Counted from the first letter of the stretch, positions 25,226-35,557 are shown. The stretch is DNA of 64,000 bases from Tistlia consotensis USBA 355 (GCF_900177295.1 NZ_FWZX01000014.1:1-64000); one strand, 5' to 3'. Numbers and translations are program-made. The notes: generated by a model not told the origin, from the sequence alone.

Positions 25226-26521
25226 TCAGAAGCGGTAGCCGTAGCGCACGCCGGCGTAGTCCTCGCCGTCGTTCTCCGAGCACAGGCCGCCGTTCGACAT
25301 GTGCGAGAGGTAGGCCTGGACCGAGTTGTGCTTGTCGAAGCGGTAGCCGACCGCGACCGACGCATGGGACAGGATGAAGCAGCCGTAGCCCTTCTTGTCC
25401 GCGGTCTGGCCATGCAGGTTGCCGTCGTGGAACACCGGGCCCCACTCGCCTTCGAGGTAGAGCCAGTCGGTGACGTCGTAGTCCCAGGTCAGGCCGAGAT
25501 AGAGGCTGTTGGTCTTCAGCTCGCTGTGGATCTGGCCGCCGATCGTCGGCCGCGGCGAGAAGGCCCAGCTCAGGAAGTCCGGCGACACGAACAGCACCTC
25601 GCCGTTGACGTCGAAGCCGTCCTCCTTCTTGCCGCTCTTGAGGCCGGCGTCGTGATAGAAGAGGCCGAAGCGCAGCTCCGAGAGCCAGCCGCCGTAGCCC
25701 GCCTTCGGATCGTATTTGAGATTGTCCTGCGACGTCTCGGCCTGCTGCGTCGAGGTCGCATCGCGCGCGGCGTAGAGCTGGTCGAAGGTCCCGACCGGAA
25801 CCTCGGGCTTCGCGGCGCTCTGGGCGGCGCTCTCGGAGGTGCCCTTGGCGGCGACCGTCGGCGGCGGCGGAGCGACCGGGATCGGCTTCGGCTCGGCCTT
25901 CGCCTGGGTCGGCTTGGGCGCCGCGGCCGGCAGCGGCTTGGCGGCCGGCGCGGCCGTCACCGGCTCGCTGCGTGCCGGTGACGGCGCCGCGGTCGCGGCC
26001 GGAGCCACGGCCTGCTGGGCAGCCATGGCCTGCTGGGCCGGGTAGAGCACCTGGGTGCCGCTGCCGGAGACGTAGAGCGTCTCGTTGGCGGACTGGGCCG
26101 CGGGCTGCGCCTCGGGGAAGGGGTCGCTGGCCTGCGGCGAATAGGGCGAGCCGTAGTAGGGCTGCACGTAGGCCGCGCCGCCGTAGGCCTGGGCCGCGTA
26201 GGGCGAGCCGTAGCCCTGCTGTGCGTAGGCATAGCCCTGCTGCGGATAGGCGTAGCCCTGGGGGTAGGCATAGCCCTGGGGGTAGGCCTGGGCGGGATAG
26301 GCCTGCTGCGGGTAGGCCTGGGCCGGATAGGCCTGGGCGGGGTAGGCCTGCTGCGGGTAGTAGCCCTGCGCGTAGGCGGGCTGGGCATAGCCGGCGTATT
26401 GCTGCTGGGGATAGGCGTAGCCAGAGGTATTGACGTAGCTGGTCTGCGCCTCGGCCGCGCCGGCGCCCAGCACGACCAACGTCGCCGCACCGGCGCCCGC
26501 CACCACGGAGCGAATCGACAT
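25226..26521 (-). CDS. PagL-like lipid A deacylase with Tyr/Gln/Pro-rich N-terminal extension
   Basis: 431 aa. Signal peptide (about residues 1-25, ending GAAEAQ), then a low-complexity region rich in AYPQ and AYPAQ units (about 35-110), an Ala/Pro/Lys-rich linker (about 150-240), and a C-terminal beta-barrel of about 180 residues. The barrel ends with YLSHMSNGGL, ENDGEDYAGVRYGYRF, matching the His-x-Ser catalytic region and terminal Phe of acyloxyacyl hydrolase/PagL proteins that remove a 3-O-acyl chain from lipid A. Typical PagL proteins are about 170-190 aa, so more than half of this protein is extra. Start at 26521 gives a proper signal peptide. Confidence 0.75.
   Translation of the reverse strand: MSIRSVVAGAGAATLVVLGAGAAEAQTSYVNTSGYAYPQQQYAGYAQPAYAQGYYPQQAYPAQAYPAQAYPQQAYPAQAYPQGYAYPQGYAYPQQGYAYAQQGYGSPYAAQAYGGAAYVQPYYGSPYSPQASDPFPEAQPAAQSANETLYVSGSGTQVLYPAQQAMAAQQAVAPAATAAPSPARSEPVTAAPAAKPLPAAAPKPTQAKAEPKPIPVAPPPPTVAAKGTSESAAQSAAKPEVPVGTFDQLYAARDATSTQQAETSQDNLKYDPKAGYGGWLSELRFGLFYHDAGLKSGKKEDGFDVNGEVLFVSPDFLSWAFSPRPTIGGQIHSELKTNSLYLGLTWDYDVTDWLYLEGEWGPVFHDGNLHGQTADKKGYGCFILSHASVAVGYRFDKHNSVQAYLSHMSNGGLCSENDGEDYAGVRYGYRF
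26192..26419 (-). repeat. Degenerate coding repeat for AYPQ/AYPAQ units
   Basis: Imperfect short direct repeats (GGCCTGGGC-GGATA and GGCCTGCTGCGGGTA variants on the plus strand) encode the low-complexity part of the PagL-like protein. Repeat units of 12-15 bases keep the frame, so copy number could vary by slippage. Confidence 0.7.
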
Positions 26522-26641
26522 CCAAAAATCCCCCACCCGAGAAGCCCTGACGCTCCGTCGCCTTAGCACGAGGCCGGCGCCGATGCCAGCGCTTCGCATG
26601 GCGCGGCGACCTGCCGCACGCCGCCCGGGAGCAGGAAAAGA

Positions 26642-26667
26642 CGGCGGTCCGGTGGTCCAGACCGCCG
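26642..26667 (-). terminator. Intrinsic terminator after the decarboxylase gene
   Basis: Stem CGGCGGTC/GACCGCCG with a 10-base loop, followed on the minus strand by TCTTTTCC. A second 7-bp hairpin (GGCGTCC, TGC, GGACGCC at 26686-26702) lies between it and the stop codon. Confidence 0.55.
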
Positions 26668-26712
26668 CCCGAGGGAGACCCCGCCGGCGTCCTGCGGACG
26701 CCGCCGGGAGGC

Positions 26713-27843
26713 TCAGATGCAGTAGCTGGCCAGAGGCGGGAAGCCGTTGAAGCCGACCGAGGCGTAGGTCGTCGTGTAGGCGCCGGTCGACAGCAGGCGC
26801 ACCCGGTCGCCGACCTTGAGGTCGAGCGGCAGCTCGTAGCCGGCCCGATCGTAGAGGATGTCGGCGGAATCGCAGCTCGGGCCGGCCAGCACCACCGGGC
26901 CGGTCGCGCCGCCGTCGCGCGGCGTCACGATCGGATAGCGGATCGCCTCGCCCTCGGTCTCGGCGAGGCCCGAGAAGCGGCCGATGTCGAGATAGATCCA
27001 GCGCTTCTCGTCGTCGTAGGACTTGCGGGCGACCAGCACGACCTCGGCCTCGATGACCCCGGCCTCGCCGACCATGTAGCGGCCCGGCTCGATGATCGTC
27101 GCCGGCACGTGGTTGCCGAAGTGGCGCACCAAGGCCTCGGTGATGCGCGCGCCGTAGCCCTCGATGCCGCCGATCTCCTCGCGGTAGCGGGTCGGGAAGC
27201 CGCCGCCAAGATTGACCAGCTTCAGCTCGATGCCGGCCTCCTGCAGGCTGGCGAAGACCATCTTCGCGGCGCCGAGCGCCACGTCCCACTGCTCGGTGTC
27301 GGTCTGCTGCGAGCCGACGTGGAACGACACGCCGTAGGGCTCGAGGCCCAGCTCGCGGGCGCGGACCAGCAGGTCCGAGGCCATCTCGGGGGCGCAGCCG
27401 AACTTCTTCGACAGCGGCCACTCGGCGCCCTGGGTCTCGACCAGGATGCGGCAGAACACGCGGCTGCCCGGCGCGGACTCGGCCAGTTTGTCGAGCTCGG
27501 CCTCGCTGTCGAAGGCATAGAGGCTGACGCCCTGGGCGTGGGCCCAGGCGATGTCGGACTGCTTCTTGATCGTGTTGCCGAACGAGATGCGCTCGGCGCC
27601 GGCACCGGTCGCCAGGACCATGCGGATCTCCTGGGCCGAGGCGGTGTCGAAGCAGGAGCCGAGACGCTCCAGCAGCGCCAGGATCTCCGGCGCCGGGTTG
27701 GCCTTGACGGCATAGTAGATCGAGGCCGAGGGCAGCGCCGCGGCGAGCGATCGGTAGCGCTCCTCGACGACGTCGAGGTCGAGCACCAGGCAAGGGGTGG
27801 CGGGATGCTGCTCCGCCAGGAAGCGGGCGATCTTGGGAGTCAT
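26713..27843 (-). CDS. Ornithine/lysine decarboxylase, fold-type III
   Basis: 376 aa PLP enzyme of the alanine-racemase-like decarboxylase family that makes putrescine from ornithine (or cadaverine from lysine). The PLP lysine is in YYAVKANP (about residue 46), phosphate-binding residues in NLGGGFP and EPGRYMV, and the catalytic Cys in SCDSADILYD. I start it at 27843 with AAGGAGG about 10 bases upstream; the open frame further upstream covers a different small ORF. The divergent homospermidine synthase suggests ornithine as substrate, giving putrescine for homospermidine. Confidence 0.9.
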   Translation of the reverse strand: MTPKIARFLAEQHPATPCLVLDLDVVEERYRSLAAALPSASIYYAVKANPAPEILALLERLGSCFDTASAQEIRMVLATGAGAERISFGNTIKKQSDIAWAHAQGVSLYAFDSEAELDKLAESAPGSRVFCRILVETQGAEWPLSKKFGCAPEMASDLLVRARELGLEPYGVSFHVGSQQTDTEQWDVALGAAKMVFASLQEAGIELKLVNLGGGFPTRYREEIGGIEGYGARITEALVRHFGNHVPATIIEPGRYMVGEAGVIEAEVVLVARKSYDDEKRWIYLDIGRFSGLAETEGEAIRYPIVTPRDGGATGPVVLAGPSCDSADILYDRAGYELPLDLKVGDRVRLLSTGAYTTTYASVGFNGFPPLASYCI

Positions 27844-28464
27844 CGGCAGGGCCTCCTTCGGGGGCCGGCGGGAATCCGTCAGGATTCCCGAATCAGGGAA
27901 TCGTGCAGGGCGAGCTGTCAGGGGAAGCTGGGCGTCAGCCCCTGGTACTGCTCGACGGCACGTCCCGGCCGAGTAACTGCCAATAGTCCCAGCGCAGCGC
28001 GGGCGCAGAGGTGGCGTCGCGGGTTTCGAGGTAGAAGAAATGCGGAAGGGCCGCACGCGGCTTCCGTGTCGTCATTGCACCGTCTCCGTACCGGCTTCGC
28101 CCTTTCGGACTTGGGCCGGCAGCCAAATCAACGAGATCCGCTTGGACGTCGTTGCGTGGCCGTACGGGACGACCAGAGGCACGTGCGCGTTTGCGTCGCT
28201 GCGCAATATGGAAGTTTCGCACCGGGGCGCAAGTGAAAAAATCGTGGCGGAACCTGGAGAAAAGCCAGGGCTGGTAAGGGATTGTCCGCTGCTGCGGCGG
28301 GCCCGGCGCCGGCCCTCCGCCGCAGGCCGGCGGTGCGCCGGCCGCAGGCTTTGCGGTTGCGCCCGTCACGCGTTTTCTTTATGCGGCGCGGCTTGTCCGC
28401 TGCGCCCCGTGGCGCGCGGCCCCAGCGACATCCCACACCAGCAAGCGGGAGGACCAGAGAGCCG
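27844..28464. other. Divergent regulatory gap between the polyamine genes
   Basis: About 620 bases between decarboxylase and homospermidine synthase. It holds a candidate 46-codon leader ORF before the decarboxylase (27935-28075, minus) and an AT-richer part around 28190-28280 that could hold the promoters. Otherwise I see no gene or known riboswitch. Confidence 0.4.
27935..28075 (-). CDS. Candidate small ORF upstream of the decarboxylase
   Basis: 46 aa, ATG preceded by GGAGA at about 8-12 bases, ending 91 bases before the decarboxylase start on the same strand. The peptide has a basic N-terminus (MTTRKPRAALPHFFYLETRD) and an aromatic middle (WDYWQLLG). Upstream ORFs that sense ornithine or polyamines are known for some decarboxylase operons (for example speFL), but no sequence link is claimed. 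It may be a small protein, a leader peptide or chance. Confidence 0.4.
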   Translation of the reverse strand: MTTRKPRAALPHFFYLETRDATSAPALRWDYWQLLGRDVPSSSTRG

Positions 28465-29889
28465 ATGGCCGAGCCGACGAAGTACCTCGCCTTCACCCAT
28501 CGCCTGGTCATGGTCGGCTTCGGCTCGATCGGCCAGGGCGTGCTGCCGCTGATCATGCGGCACTTGGAGATCCGGCCGGAGCAGATCCAGATCCTCTGCC
28601 CCGACGAATCGGGCCTGGCCGTCGCCGAAGAGTACGGCATCGGCTTCCGCAGGGTCGCCCTTACGCCGGACAACTACCGCGCCCAGCTCGAGCCGCTGCT
28701 CGGGCCCGGCGACTTCCTGCTCAACCTCTCGGTCGACGTCTCCTCGGTCGCGCTGTTCAGCTTCGCCGCCGAGCGCGGCGCCCTCTACCTCGACACCTGC
28801 ATCGAGCCCTGGCTCGGCGGCTACACCGACGCCTCGGCCGCGCCGGCCGAGCGCACCAACTACGCCCTGCGCGAGAAGGCCCTGGAGGCCGGCCGCAAGC
28901 TGGGCGCCGACGCGCCGACCTGCGTGCTGACCCACGGCGCCAATCCCGGCCTGGTCAGCCACTTCGCCAAGCAGGCGCTGCTCGACATCGCGCGCGACAC
29001 CGGCACCGAGACGGGCAACCCGGCCGGCCAGGCCGGCTGGTCAGACCTGGCGCGCCGGCTCGGCGTCAAGGTGATCCACGTCGCCGAGCGCGACACCCAG
29101 GTCCCGACCACGCCGAAGCGGCCCGGCGAGTTCGTCAACACCTGGTCGGTCGACGGCTTCTACTCCGAGGGCTGCCAGCCGGCCGAGCTCGGCTGGGGCA
29201 CCCACGAGAAGGGCCTGCCGGCCGACGGCCGGCGCCACGACAGCGGCTCGGACGCGGCGATCTACCTGCTGCGGCCCGGCGCCTCGACCCGGGTGCGCAC
29301 CTGGACGCCGCTGGCCGGGCCGATCAACGGCTTCCTGATCACCCACAACGAGTCGATCTCGCTGGCCGACTACCTGACCGTCAGGGACGGCGGCAAGGCG
29401 GTCTACAGGCCGACCGTGCACTACGCCTACCACCCCTGCGATTCGGCGGTGCTGTCGGTGCACGAGCTGTCGGGCCGGCAGTGGCAGATGCAGGAGGCCA
29501 AGCGCCTGATCGTCGACGAGGTCCAGCCGGGCGGCATCGACGAGCTCGGCGTGCTGCTCTGCGGCCACGGCAGGAACGCCTACTGGTACGGCTCGCAGCT
29601 CTCGGTCGACGAGGCGCGCCGGCTGGCGCCGCACAACAACGCGACCTCGCTGCAGGTGACCATCCCGGTCTTCGCCGGCCTGGTCTGGGCCTGCGAGAAT
29701 CCGAAGCGCGGCCTCGTCGAGCCCGAGCAGATGGACCACGAGCGGATCCTCGAGATCTGCCGGCCCTACCTCGGCCCGGTCGTCGGCGTCTACGGCGACT
29801 GGACCCCGCTCCACCGCCGCGAGGAGCTGTTCGCCGAGGACATCGACCGCGACGACCCCTGGCAGTTCAAGAACATCCGCGTGGTCTGA
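28465..29889 (+). CDS. hss: Homospermidine synthase
   Basis: 474 aa NAD-dependent enzyme that joins two putrescine molecules (or putrescine with spermidine) to make sym-homospermidine, the main long polyamine of many alphaproteobacteria. The N-terminal Rossmann motif VMVGFGSIGQGVLPL and the saccharopine-dehydrogenase-like body with DTCIEPWLGGY and THGANPGLVSHF are clear. GGGAGG lies about 10 bases before the ATG at 28465. Divergent from the decarboxylase, which supplies putrescine. A hairpin at 29897-29923 follows the stop. Confidence 0.93.
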   Translation: MAEPTKYLAFTHRLVMVGFGSIGQGVLPLIMRHLEIRPEQIQILCPDESGLAVAEEYGIGFRRVALTPDNYRAQLEPLLGPGDFLLNLSVDVSSVALFSFAAERGALYLDTCIEPWLGGYTDASAAPAERTNYALREKALEAGRKLGADAPTCVLTHGANPGLVSHFAKQALLDIARDTGTETGNPAGQAGWSDLARRLGVKVIHVAERDTQVPTTPKRPGEFVNTWSVDGFYSEGCQPAELGWGTHEKGLPADGRRHDSGSDAAIYLLRPGASTRVRTWTPLAGPINGFLITHNESISLADYLTVRDGGKAVYRPTVHYAYHPCDSAVLSVHELSGRQWQMQEAKRLIVDEVQPGGIDELGVLLCGHGRNAYWYGSQLSVDEARRLAPHNNATSLQVTIPVFAGLVWACENPKRGLVEPEQMDHERILEICRPYLGPVVGVYGDWTPLHRREELFAEDIDRDDPWQFKNIRVV

Positions 29890-29896
29890 GGGGGCA

Positions 29897-29923
29897 GGGC
29901 GCCGTCCTCGCCGGCCGGCGCCC
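29897..29923. terminator. Hairpin between convergent genes
   Basis: Perfect 8-bp stem GGGCGCCG/CGGCGCCC with an 11-base loop between hss and the lipoprotein gene. No clear T-run, so the terminator role is uncertain. Confidence 0.4.
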
Positions 29924-29929
29924 CGCCCG

Positions 29930-30364
29930 CTACTGCTTCGAGGCCGACTCTTTCGGTGCCGTCTGCTTCGGCACCATCGTGATGTTGACGGGGCTCTCGT
30001 ACTTGTTGTCCGCCCCGGTGGCCGAGTCGATGATGCTGCTCAGGCCCGCCGTGAAGACGACATCGAGCGCGATGCCTGCAGCGCCCGAGCCGGATTCCCA
30101 CCCGCTCTTGTTGTAGTAGGTCGCCGTCTCGTAACCGTCTTTCTCGCAGGTGATGATGATGTCGTGCTTGGTCTTGGCGACCAGGGCCGCGCTCGGCGTG
30201 CCTTCCACCCGGGCGATCACCTTGCCTTCCCGCTGCAGGGCGCAGTTGGCGTCTGGCGGGGTCGTGTTGACGTAGATTTCCTGGGTCGTGCCCTGGGTGA
30301 TCGCCGAGCAGGCACAGAGACTGGACACGGCAAGACCTGCCGCGAGAACGCGCCGAAAGGACAT
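29930..30364 (-). CDS. Small lipoprotein of unknown function
   Basis: 144 aa. N-terminal signal (MSFRRVLAAGLAVSSLCAC) with a lipobox-like LCAC around residue 18, then ITQGTTQEIYVNTTPPDANC, which resembles the start of beta-sandwich PEGA-like lipoproteins seen in many proteobacteria. A C-terminal hydrophobic Gly/Ala stretch (AAGIALDVVFTAGLSSIIDS) may be a membrane-associated helix. I start it at 30364 rather than at the ATG five codons earlier because the signal peptide then begins normally. Confidence 0.7.
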   Translation of the reverse strand: MSFRRVLAAGLAVSSLCACSAITQGTTQEIYVNTTPPDANCALQREGKVIARVEGTPSAALVAKTKHDIIITCEKDGYETATYYNKSGWESGSGAAGIALDVVFTAGLSSIIDSATGADNKYESPVNITMVPKQTAPKESASKQ

Positions 30365-30510
30365 TGGTACTCCCCCCAAACTACCAATCAGGATACGTGC
30401 CGTATCCCCCAGCGAGACATCATAATGTTCGCGCGCTGATTGTCACCAGGCCTCGTTCGCTCCACAACCGCTGGCGTCTCCACGGAGGGCCCGGCGTGCC
30501 GGCCGCCGGA

Positions 30511-31191
30511 TCAGCTGCCGCCGTTGAGCGCGAGCGCCCGCTGCCAGGAGGGGCGCTCGGCGACCGCCTCGGCGATCGCCCGGGTCTCCGGGAAGCGCCT
30601 GGCGAAGCCCGCCGGGTCCGGGTGCCAAGTCGAGAGCATCGCGACGTAGATGTCGGCGATGCTGAAGCGGTTGCCGACCAGCCACTCGCGGCGCGCCGCC
30701 TGGGTCTCGATCACCGCCCACTGCTCGTCCAGCAGCTCCAGGGTGCGCGCCTTCAGCTTGGCCTGCTCGGCCTCACCCTCGATGTAGTGGTCGGCATGGT
30801 ACCAGCGCTGGTAGCTGGGATAGAGCGTGTCCGCGGCGAAGAACATCCACTGGTAGAGCCGGGCGCGGTCGTGGTTGCGGCTCTCCGGCACCAGGCCGTA
30901 CTGCGGATAGGCCTCGCCCAGGTGCAGGCAGATCGCCGCCGATTCGAACAGCGGGCGGCCGTCCGGCAGCATCATCGCCGGCACCTTGCCGTAGGGATGG
31001 ATCGCCCGGTAGGCGGCGTCGCGGTGCTCGCCCTTGCGGGTGTCGACCCTGACCAGCTCGTAGGGCACGCCGACCTCCTCCAGGATCGTCAGCGGCGCCA
31101 GCGACGCCGTGCCGGGCGACCAGTAGAGGGTGTAGGCCGGCTTCACCGGCTTCGCCTCGGCCATCTCCGCCTCGCTCAGGGTGAAGTCCAC
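30511..31191 (-). CDS. Glutathione S-transferase
   Basis: 226 aa cytosolic GST. Thioredoxin-like N-terminal domain with YWSPGTASLAPLTILEEVG (the Ser in SPGTAS is the likely glutathione-activating residue), HPYGKVPAM and the gamma-site FESAAICLHL, then an all-helical C-terminal domain with FSIADIYVAM. The GTG at 31191 has GAGGAG about 7-12 bases upstream; an ATG at 31164 is also possible. It follows the alcohol dehydrogenase on the same strand (21 bases), so the two are probably co-transcribed, as in some aldehyde detoxification pairs. Confidence 0.85.
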   Translation of the reverse strand: MDFTLSEAEMAEAKPVKPAYTLYWSPGTASLAPLTILEEVGVPYELVRVDTRKGEHRDAAYRAIHPYGKVPAMMLPDGRPLFESAAICLHLGEAYPQYGLVPESRNHDRARLYQWMFFAADTLYPSYQRWYHADHYIEGEAEQAKLKARTLELLDEQWAVIETQAARREWLVGNRFSIADIYVAMLSTWHPDPAGFARRFPETRAIAEAVAERPSWQRALALNGGS

Positions 31192-31212
31192 GGGAGGTCT
31201 CCTCGAAAGGCC

Positions 31213-32343
31213 TCAGGCGGCCGGGGTCAGGACCTGGCGCACCGACTTGCCGTCGGCCAGGCGGTCGAAGGCGGCGTTGAGGTCCTCGAAGCCGATGCGC
31301 TCCGACAGCAGCCGGTCGACCGGCAGCTTGCCGCCGCGGAACAGCCCGATGTAGCGCGGGATGTCGCGCAACGGCACGCAGGAGCCGATGTAGCTGCCCT
31401 TCAGGGTGCGCTCCTCGGCGACCAGGCTGACCTGCTGGATCGAGAGGTTCTTCGAGGGGTTGGCGAGGCCGGCGGTCACCGTCTGGCCGCCGCGCCGGGT
31501 CGCCTTGTAGGCCAGCTCGAGCGCCGGCACCGAGCCGGCCATCTCGAAGGCGACGTCGACGCCGCCGCCGGTCAGGGCCTTGATCCGCTCGACCGCGTCG
31601 GGCGCGGAGGCGTCGACTGCGTCGGTGGCGCCGAGCTGGCGGGCCAGCTCCAGCTTGGCCGGCACCAGGTCGACCGCGACGACCTTGGAGGCGCCGGCGA
31701 CCAGGCAGCCGAGCAGGCTGTTGAGCCCGACGCCGCCGAGCCCGATCACCGCGGCGGTCTGGCCGGCCTCGAAGCGCGCCGTGTTGATGACGGCGCCGAC
31801 GCCGGTCATGACGGCGCAGCCGAACAGGGCGGCCTGCTCGGCCGGCAGGTCGCGGTCGACCTTGACCAGCGAGCGGCGCGACACGACGGTCAGGGTCGAG
31901 AAGGCGGCGACGCCCATGTGGTGGGCGACCGGCCTGCCGCCCTTCGAGAGGCGCTGCGCGCCGGACAGCAGGACGCCCTTGCCGTTCGCCGCGGCGGCCG
32001 GCTCGCAGAGCGCCGGCCGGCCCTCGGAGCAGGGCACGCAGTGGCCGCAGGCCGGCACGAAGGTCATGACCACCTGGTCGTCGACCGCCAGGTCATCGAC
32101 GCCGGCGCCGAGCTCGCGGACCACGCCGGCGGCCTCGTGGCCGATCGCCATGGGGGTCGGGCGCGGCCGGTCGCCGTTGATCACCGACAGGTCGGAGTGG
32201 CAGAGCCCGGCCGCCTTGACCTCGACCAGCACCTCGCCGGGGCCCGGCCCCTCAAGCTCAAGTTCCTCGATCTTGAGCGGCTGGCTGTCGGCGTAGGGCC
32301 GGGGCAGGCCCATCTCGTAGAGCACGGCGGCGGTCGTCTTCAT
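31213..32343 (-). CDS. Zinc-dependent alcohol dehydrogenase
   Basis: 376 aa MDR-family dehydrogenase. Catalytic zinc ligands in GLCHSDL and GHEAAG, the structural zinc set CGHCVPCSEGRPALC and a Rossmann motif GLGGVGLNSLLG for NAD. It is nearest in style to the class III/formaldehyde-dehydrogenase-like group, but substrate cannot be read from sequence. Start at 32343 (MKTTAAVLYE), where homology begins. Upstream lies the divergent DMT transporter gene with an 84-base gap. Confidence 0.88.
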   Translation of the reverse strand: MKTTAAVLYEMGLPRPYADSQPLKIEELELEGPGPGEVLVEVKAAGLCHSDLSVINGDRPRPTPMAIGHEAAGVVRELGAGVDDLAVDDQVVMTFVPACGHCVPCSEGRPALCEPAAAANGKGVLLSGAQRLSKGGRPVAHHMGVAAFSTLTVVSRRSLVKVDRDLPAEQAALFGCAVMTGVGAVINTARFEAGQTAAVIGLGGVGLNSLLGCLVAGASKVVAVDLVPAKLELARQLGATDAVDASAPDAVERIKALTGGGVDVAFEMAGSVPALELAYKATRRGGQTVTAGLANPSKNLSIQQVSLVAEERTLKGSYIGSCVPLRDIPRYIGLFRGGKLPVDRLLSERIGFEDLNAAFDRLADGKSVRQVLTPAA

Positions 32344-32427
32344 CGGGCATATCCCCCCTGCGGATCGGTCATTTTGTGGTTTGTCGTCCATAGGCTATCA
32401 GGGGCGCTGCAAGTCACAAGGGGATCC

Positions 32428-33399
32428 ATGGCGAGCAGCGACACCTGCGCCGAGGGCGGCCGGCGGGCCGCGGCCGGCGACGGTGCGGTGCGGCAAGAGG
32501 CGCGGCCCGACGAAGGCCGCGAGTCGCTTCCTGCGCTCGCCGGACATCGCCAGGGCATCCTCTGGATGCTGCTGGCGATCTGCCTCTTCGTGTCCATGGA
32601 TGCGACGGCGAAGTACCTCTCGCAGGACTACGCCGTGCCGCAGATCGTCTGGGCGCGCTACCTGTTCCACGTGCTGCTCGTCTGCCTGGTGCTGAACCGC
32701 CGGCTGCCGCGGCTGGCGCGCTCCGGGCGGCTCGGCCTGCAGCTGCTGCGCTCGCTGCTGCTGGTCGCGACGACCGGCTGCTTCTTCCTGGCGCTCAGCC
32801 TGATGCCGCTGGCCAACGCCAGCGCGATCATGCTGGTGGCCCCCCTGGTCGTCACCGGGCTGTCGGTGCCGCTGCTCGGCGAGCCGGTCGGCGTGCGGCG
32901 CTGGTGCGCGGTCGTGGTCGGCTTCGTCGGCGCGCTGATCGTGCTGAAGCCCGGCGTCGGTGTCTTCGAGTGGGCCTCGCTGCTGCCGCTGCTGACCGCC
33001 TGCATCTATGCCCTCTACCAGATCGTGACGCGCCTGCTGGCGCAGCGCGACTCGCCGCTGACCACGACGCTCTACACCGGCGTCGTCGGCGCCCTGCTGA
33101 GCTCGGCCGTGGTGCCCTGGTTCTGGCAGAGCCCCGACGCCGCCGGCTGGGCGCTGATGGCCGCCGTCGGCCTGATCGGCACGGCCAGCCAGTTCTGCCT
33201 GATCAAGGCCTTCCAGAACGCACCGGCCGCGGTTGTCTCGCCCTTCGGCTACTCCAACATGGTGTGGGCGATCCTCTACGGGCTGGTGCTGTTCGGCGAT
33301 TTCCCGGGCCCGAGCACCCTGATCGGCGCCGGCGTGCTGATCGGCAGCGGGCTCTACGTGTGGCATCGCGAGCGCAGGCGCACGGGTATAACAAGCTGA
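32428..33399 (+). CDS. DMT/EamA-family transporter (RhaT-like)
   Basis: 323 aa with ten predicted membrane helices in two EamA repeats. A polar N-terminus of about 40 residues precedes the first helix (GILWMLLAICLFVSMDATAKYL). Conserved points include NASAIMLVAPLVV and YSNMVWAILYGLVLFGD. Substrate unknown. AAGGGG lies before the ATG. The gene ends 70 bases before the CIRCE element; T-rich DNA right after the stop (33400-33420) has no stem. Confidence 0.8.
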   Translation: MASSDTCAEGGRRAAAGDGAVRQEARPDEGRESLPALAGHRQGILWMLLAICLFVSMDATAKYLSQDYAVPQIVWARYLFHVLLVCLVLNRRLPRLARSGRLGLQLLRSLLLVATTGCFFLALSLMPLANASAIMLVAPLVVTGLSVPLLGEPVGVRRWCAVVVGFVGALIVLKPGVGVFEWASLLPLLTACIYALYQIVTRLLAQRDSPLTTTLYTGVVGALLSSAVVPWFWQSPDAAGWALMAAVGLIGTASQFCLIKAFQNAPAAVVSPFGYSNMVWAILYGLVLFGDFPGPSTLIGAGVLIGSGLYVWHRERRRTGITS

Positions 33400-33430
33400 T
33401 TTATAAAGAATATTTTTTTCGATCGAGGAC

Positions 33431-33437
33431 CTTGAAA
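33431..33437 (+). promoter_or_regulatory. Heat-shock promoter -35 element of groES
   Basis: CTTGAAA equals the RpoH (sigma-32) -35 consensus. A plausible -10 region lies about 17 bases later (TACATC at 33455-33460). The CIRCE operator follows directly, so the operon probably has both RpoH activation and HrcA repression. Confidence 0.5.
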
Positions 33438-33469
33438 TGCGACGGGCAGCGCTGTACATCCATGCCCGG

Positions 33470-33496
33470 TTGGCACTCGCCAGCAGGGAGTGCTAA
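33470..33496. promoter_or_regulatory. CIRCE operator (HrcA binding site)
   Basis: Left arm TTGGCACTC, 9-base spacer, right arm GAGTGCTAA. The consensus is TTAGCACTC-N9-GAGTGCTAA, so only one base differs. It lies 49 bases upstream of groES, the standard position for repression by HrcA. Confidence 0.95.
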
Positions 33497-33544
33497 CACC
33501 CCCGGATGGGGGCTAGACCTCAGACTCATTTCGGGAGCACGAGC

Positions 33545-33859
33545 ATGAAATTCCGGCCGTTGCATGACCGCGTGGTCGTCCGTCGCATCGAAGAGGACGC
33601 GAAGACCAGCGGCGGCATCATCATCCCCGACTCCGCCAAGGAAAAGCCGCAGCAGGGCGAAATCGTCGCTGTCGGCCCGGGCGCGCGCAACGAGAAGGGC
33701 GAGCTGGTCGCCCTCGACGTCAAGGCCGGCGACCGGGTGGTCTTCGGCAAGTGGTCCGGCACTGAGGTCAAGATCGACGGCGAAGACCTGTTGATCATGA
33801 AGGAGTCGGACATCATGGGCATCCTCGAGGGCTCGAAGTCCTCGAAGAAGGCCGCGTAA
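33545..33859 (+). CDS. groES: Co-chaperonin GroES
   Basis: 104 aa, the lid of the GroEL folding chamber. [16 protein letters not shown] opens the beta-barrel, the mobile loop is in [17 protein letters not shown], and [12 protein letters not shown] is the usual ending, here extended by a Ser/Lys/Ala tail of about 10 residues. GGGAG lies about 9 bases before the ATG. Followed by groEL after 35 bases in one operon under CIRCE. Confidence 0.97.
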   Translation: MKFRPLHDRVVVRRIEEDAKTSGGIIIPDSAKEKPQQGEIVAVGPGARNEKGELVALDVKAGDRVVFGKWSGTEVKIDGEDLLIMKESDIMGILEGSKSSKKAA

Positions 33860-33873
33860 GTCAAGCTGCCTAG

Positions 33874-35529
<1,656 letters not shown>

Positions 35530-35557
35530 GTCCGGTCGACCGGTTCGTTACCCGGGA

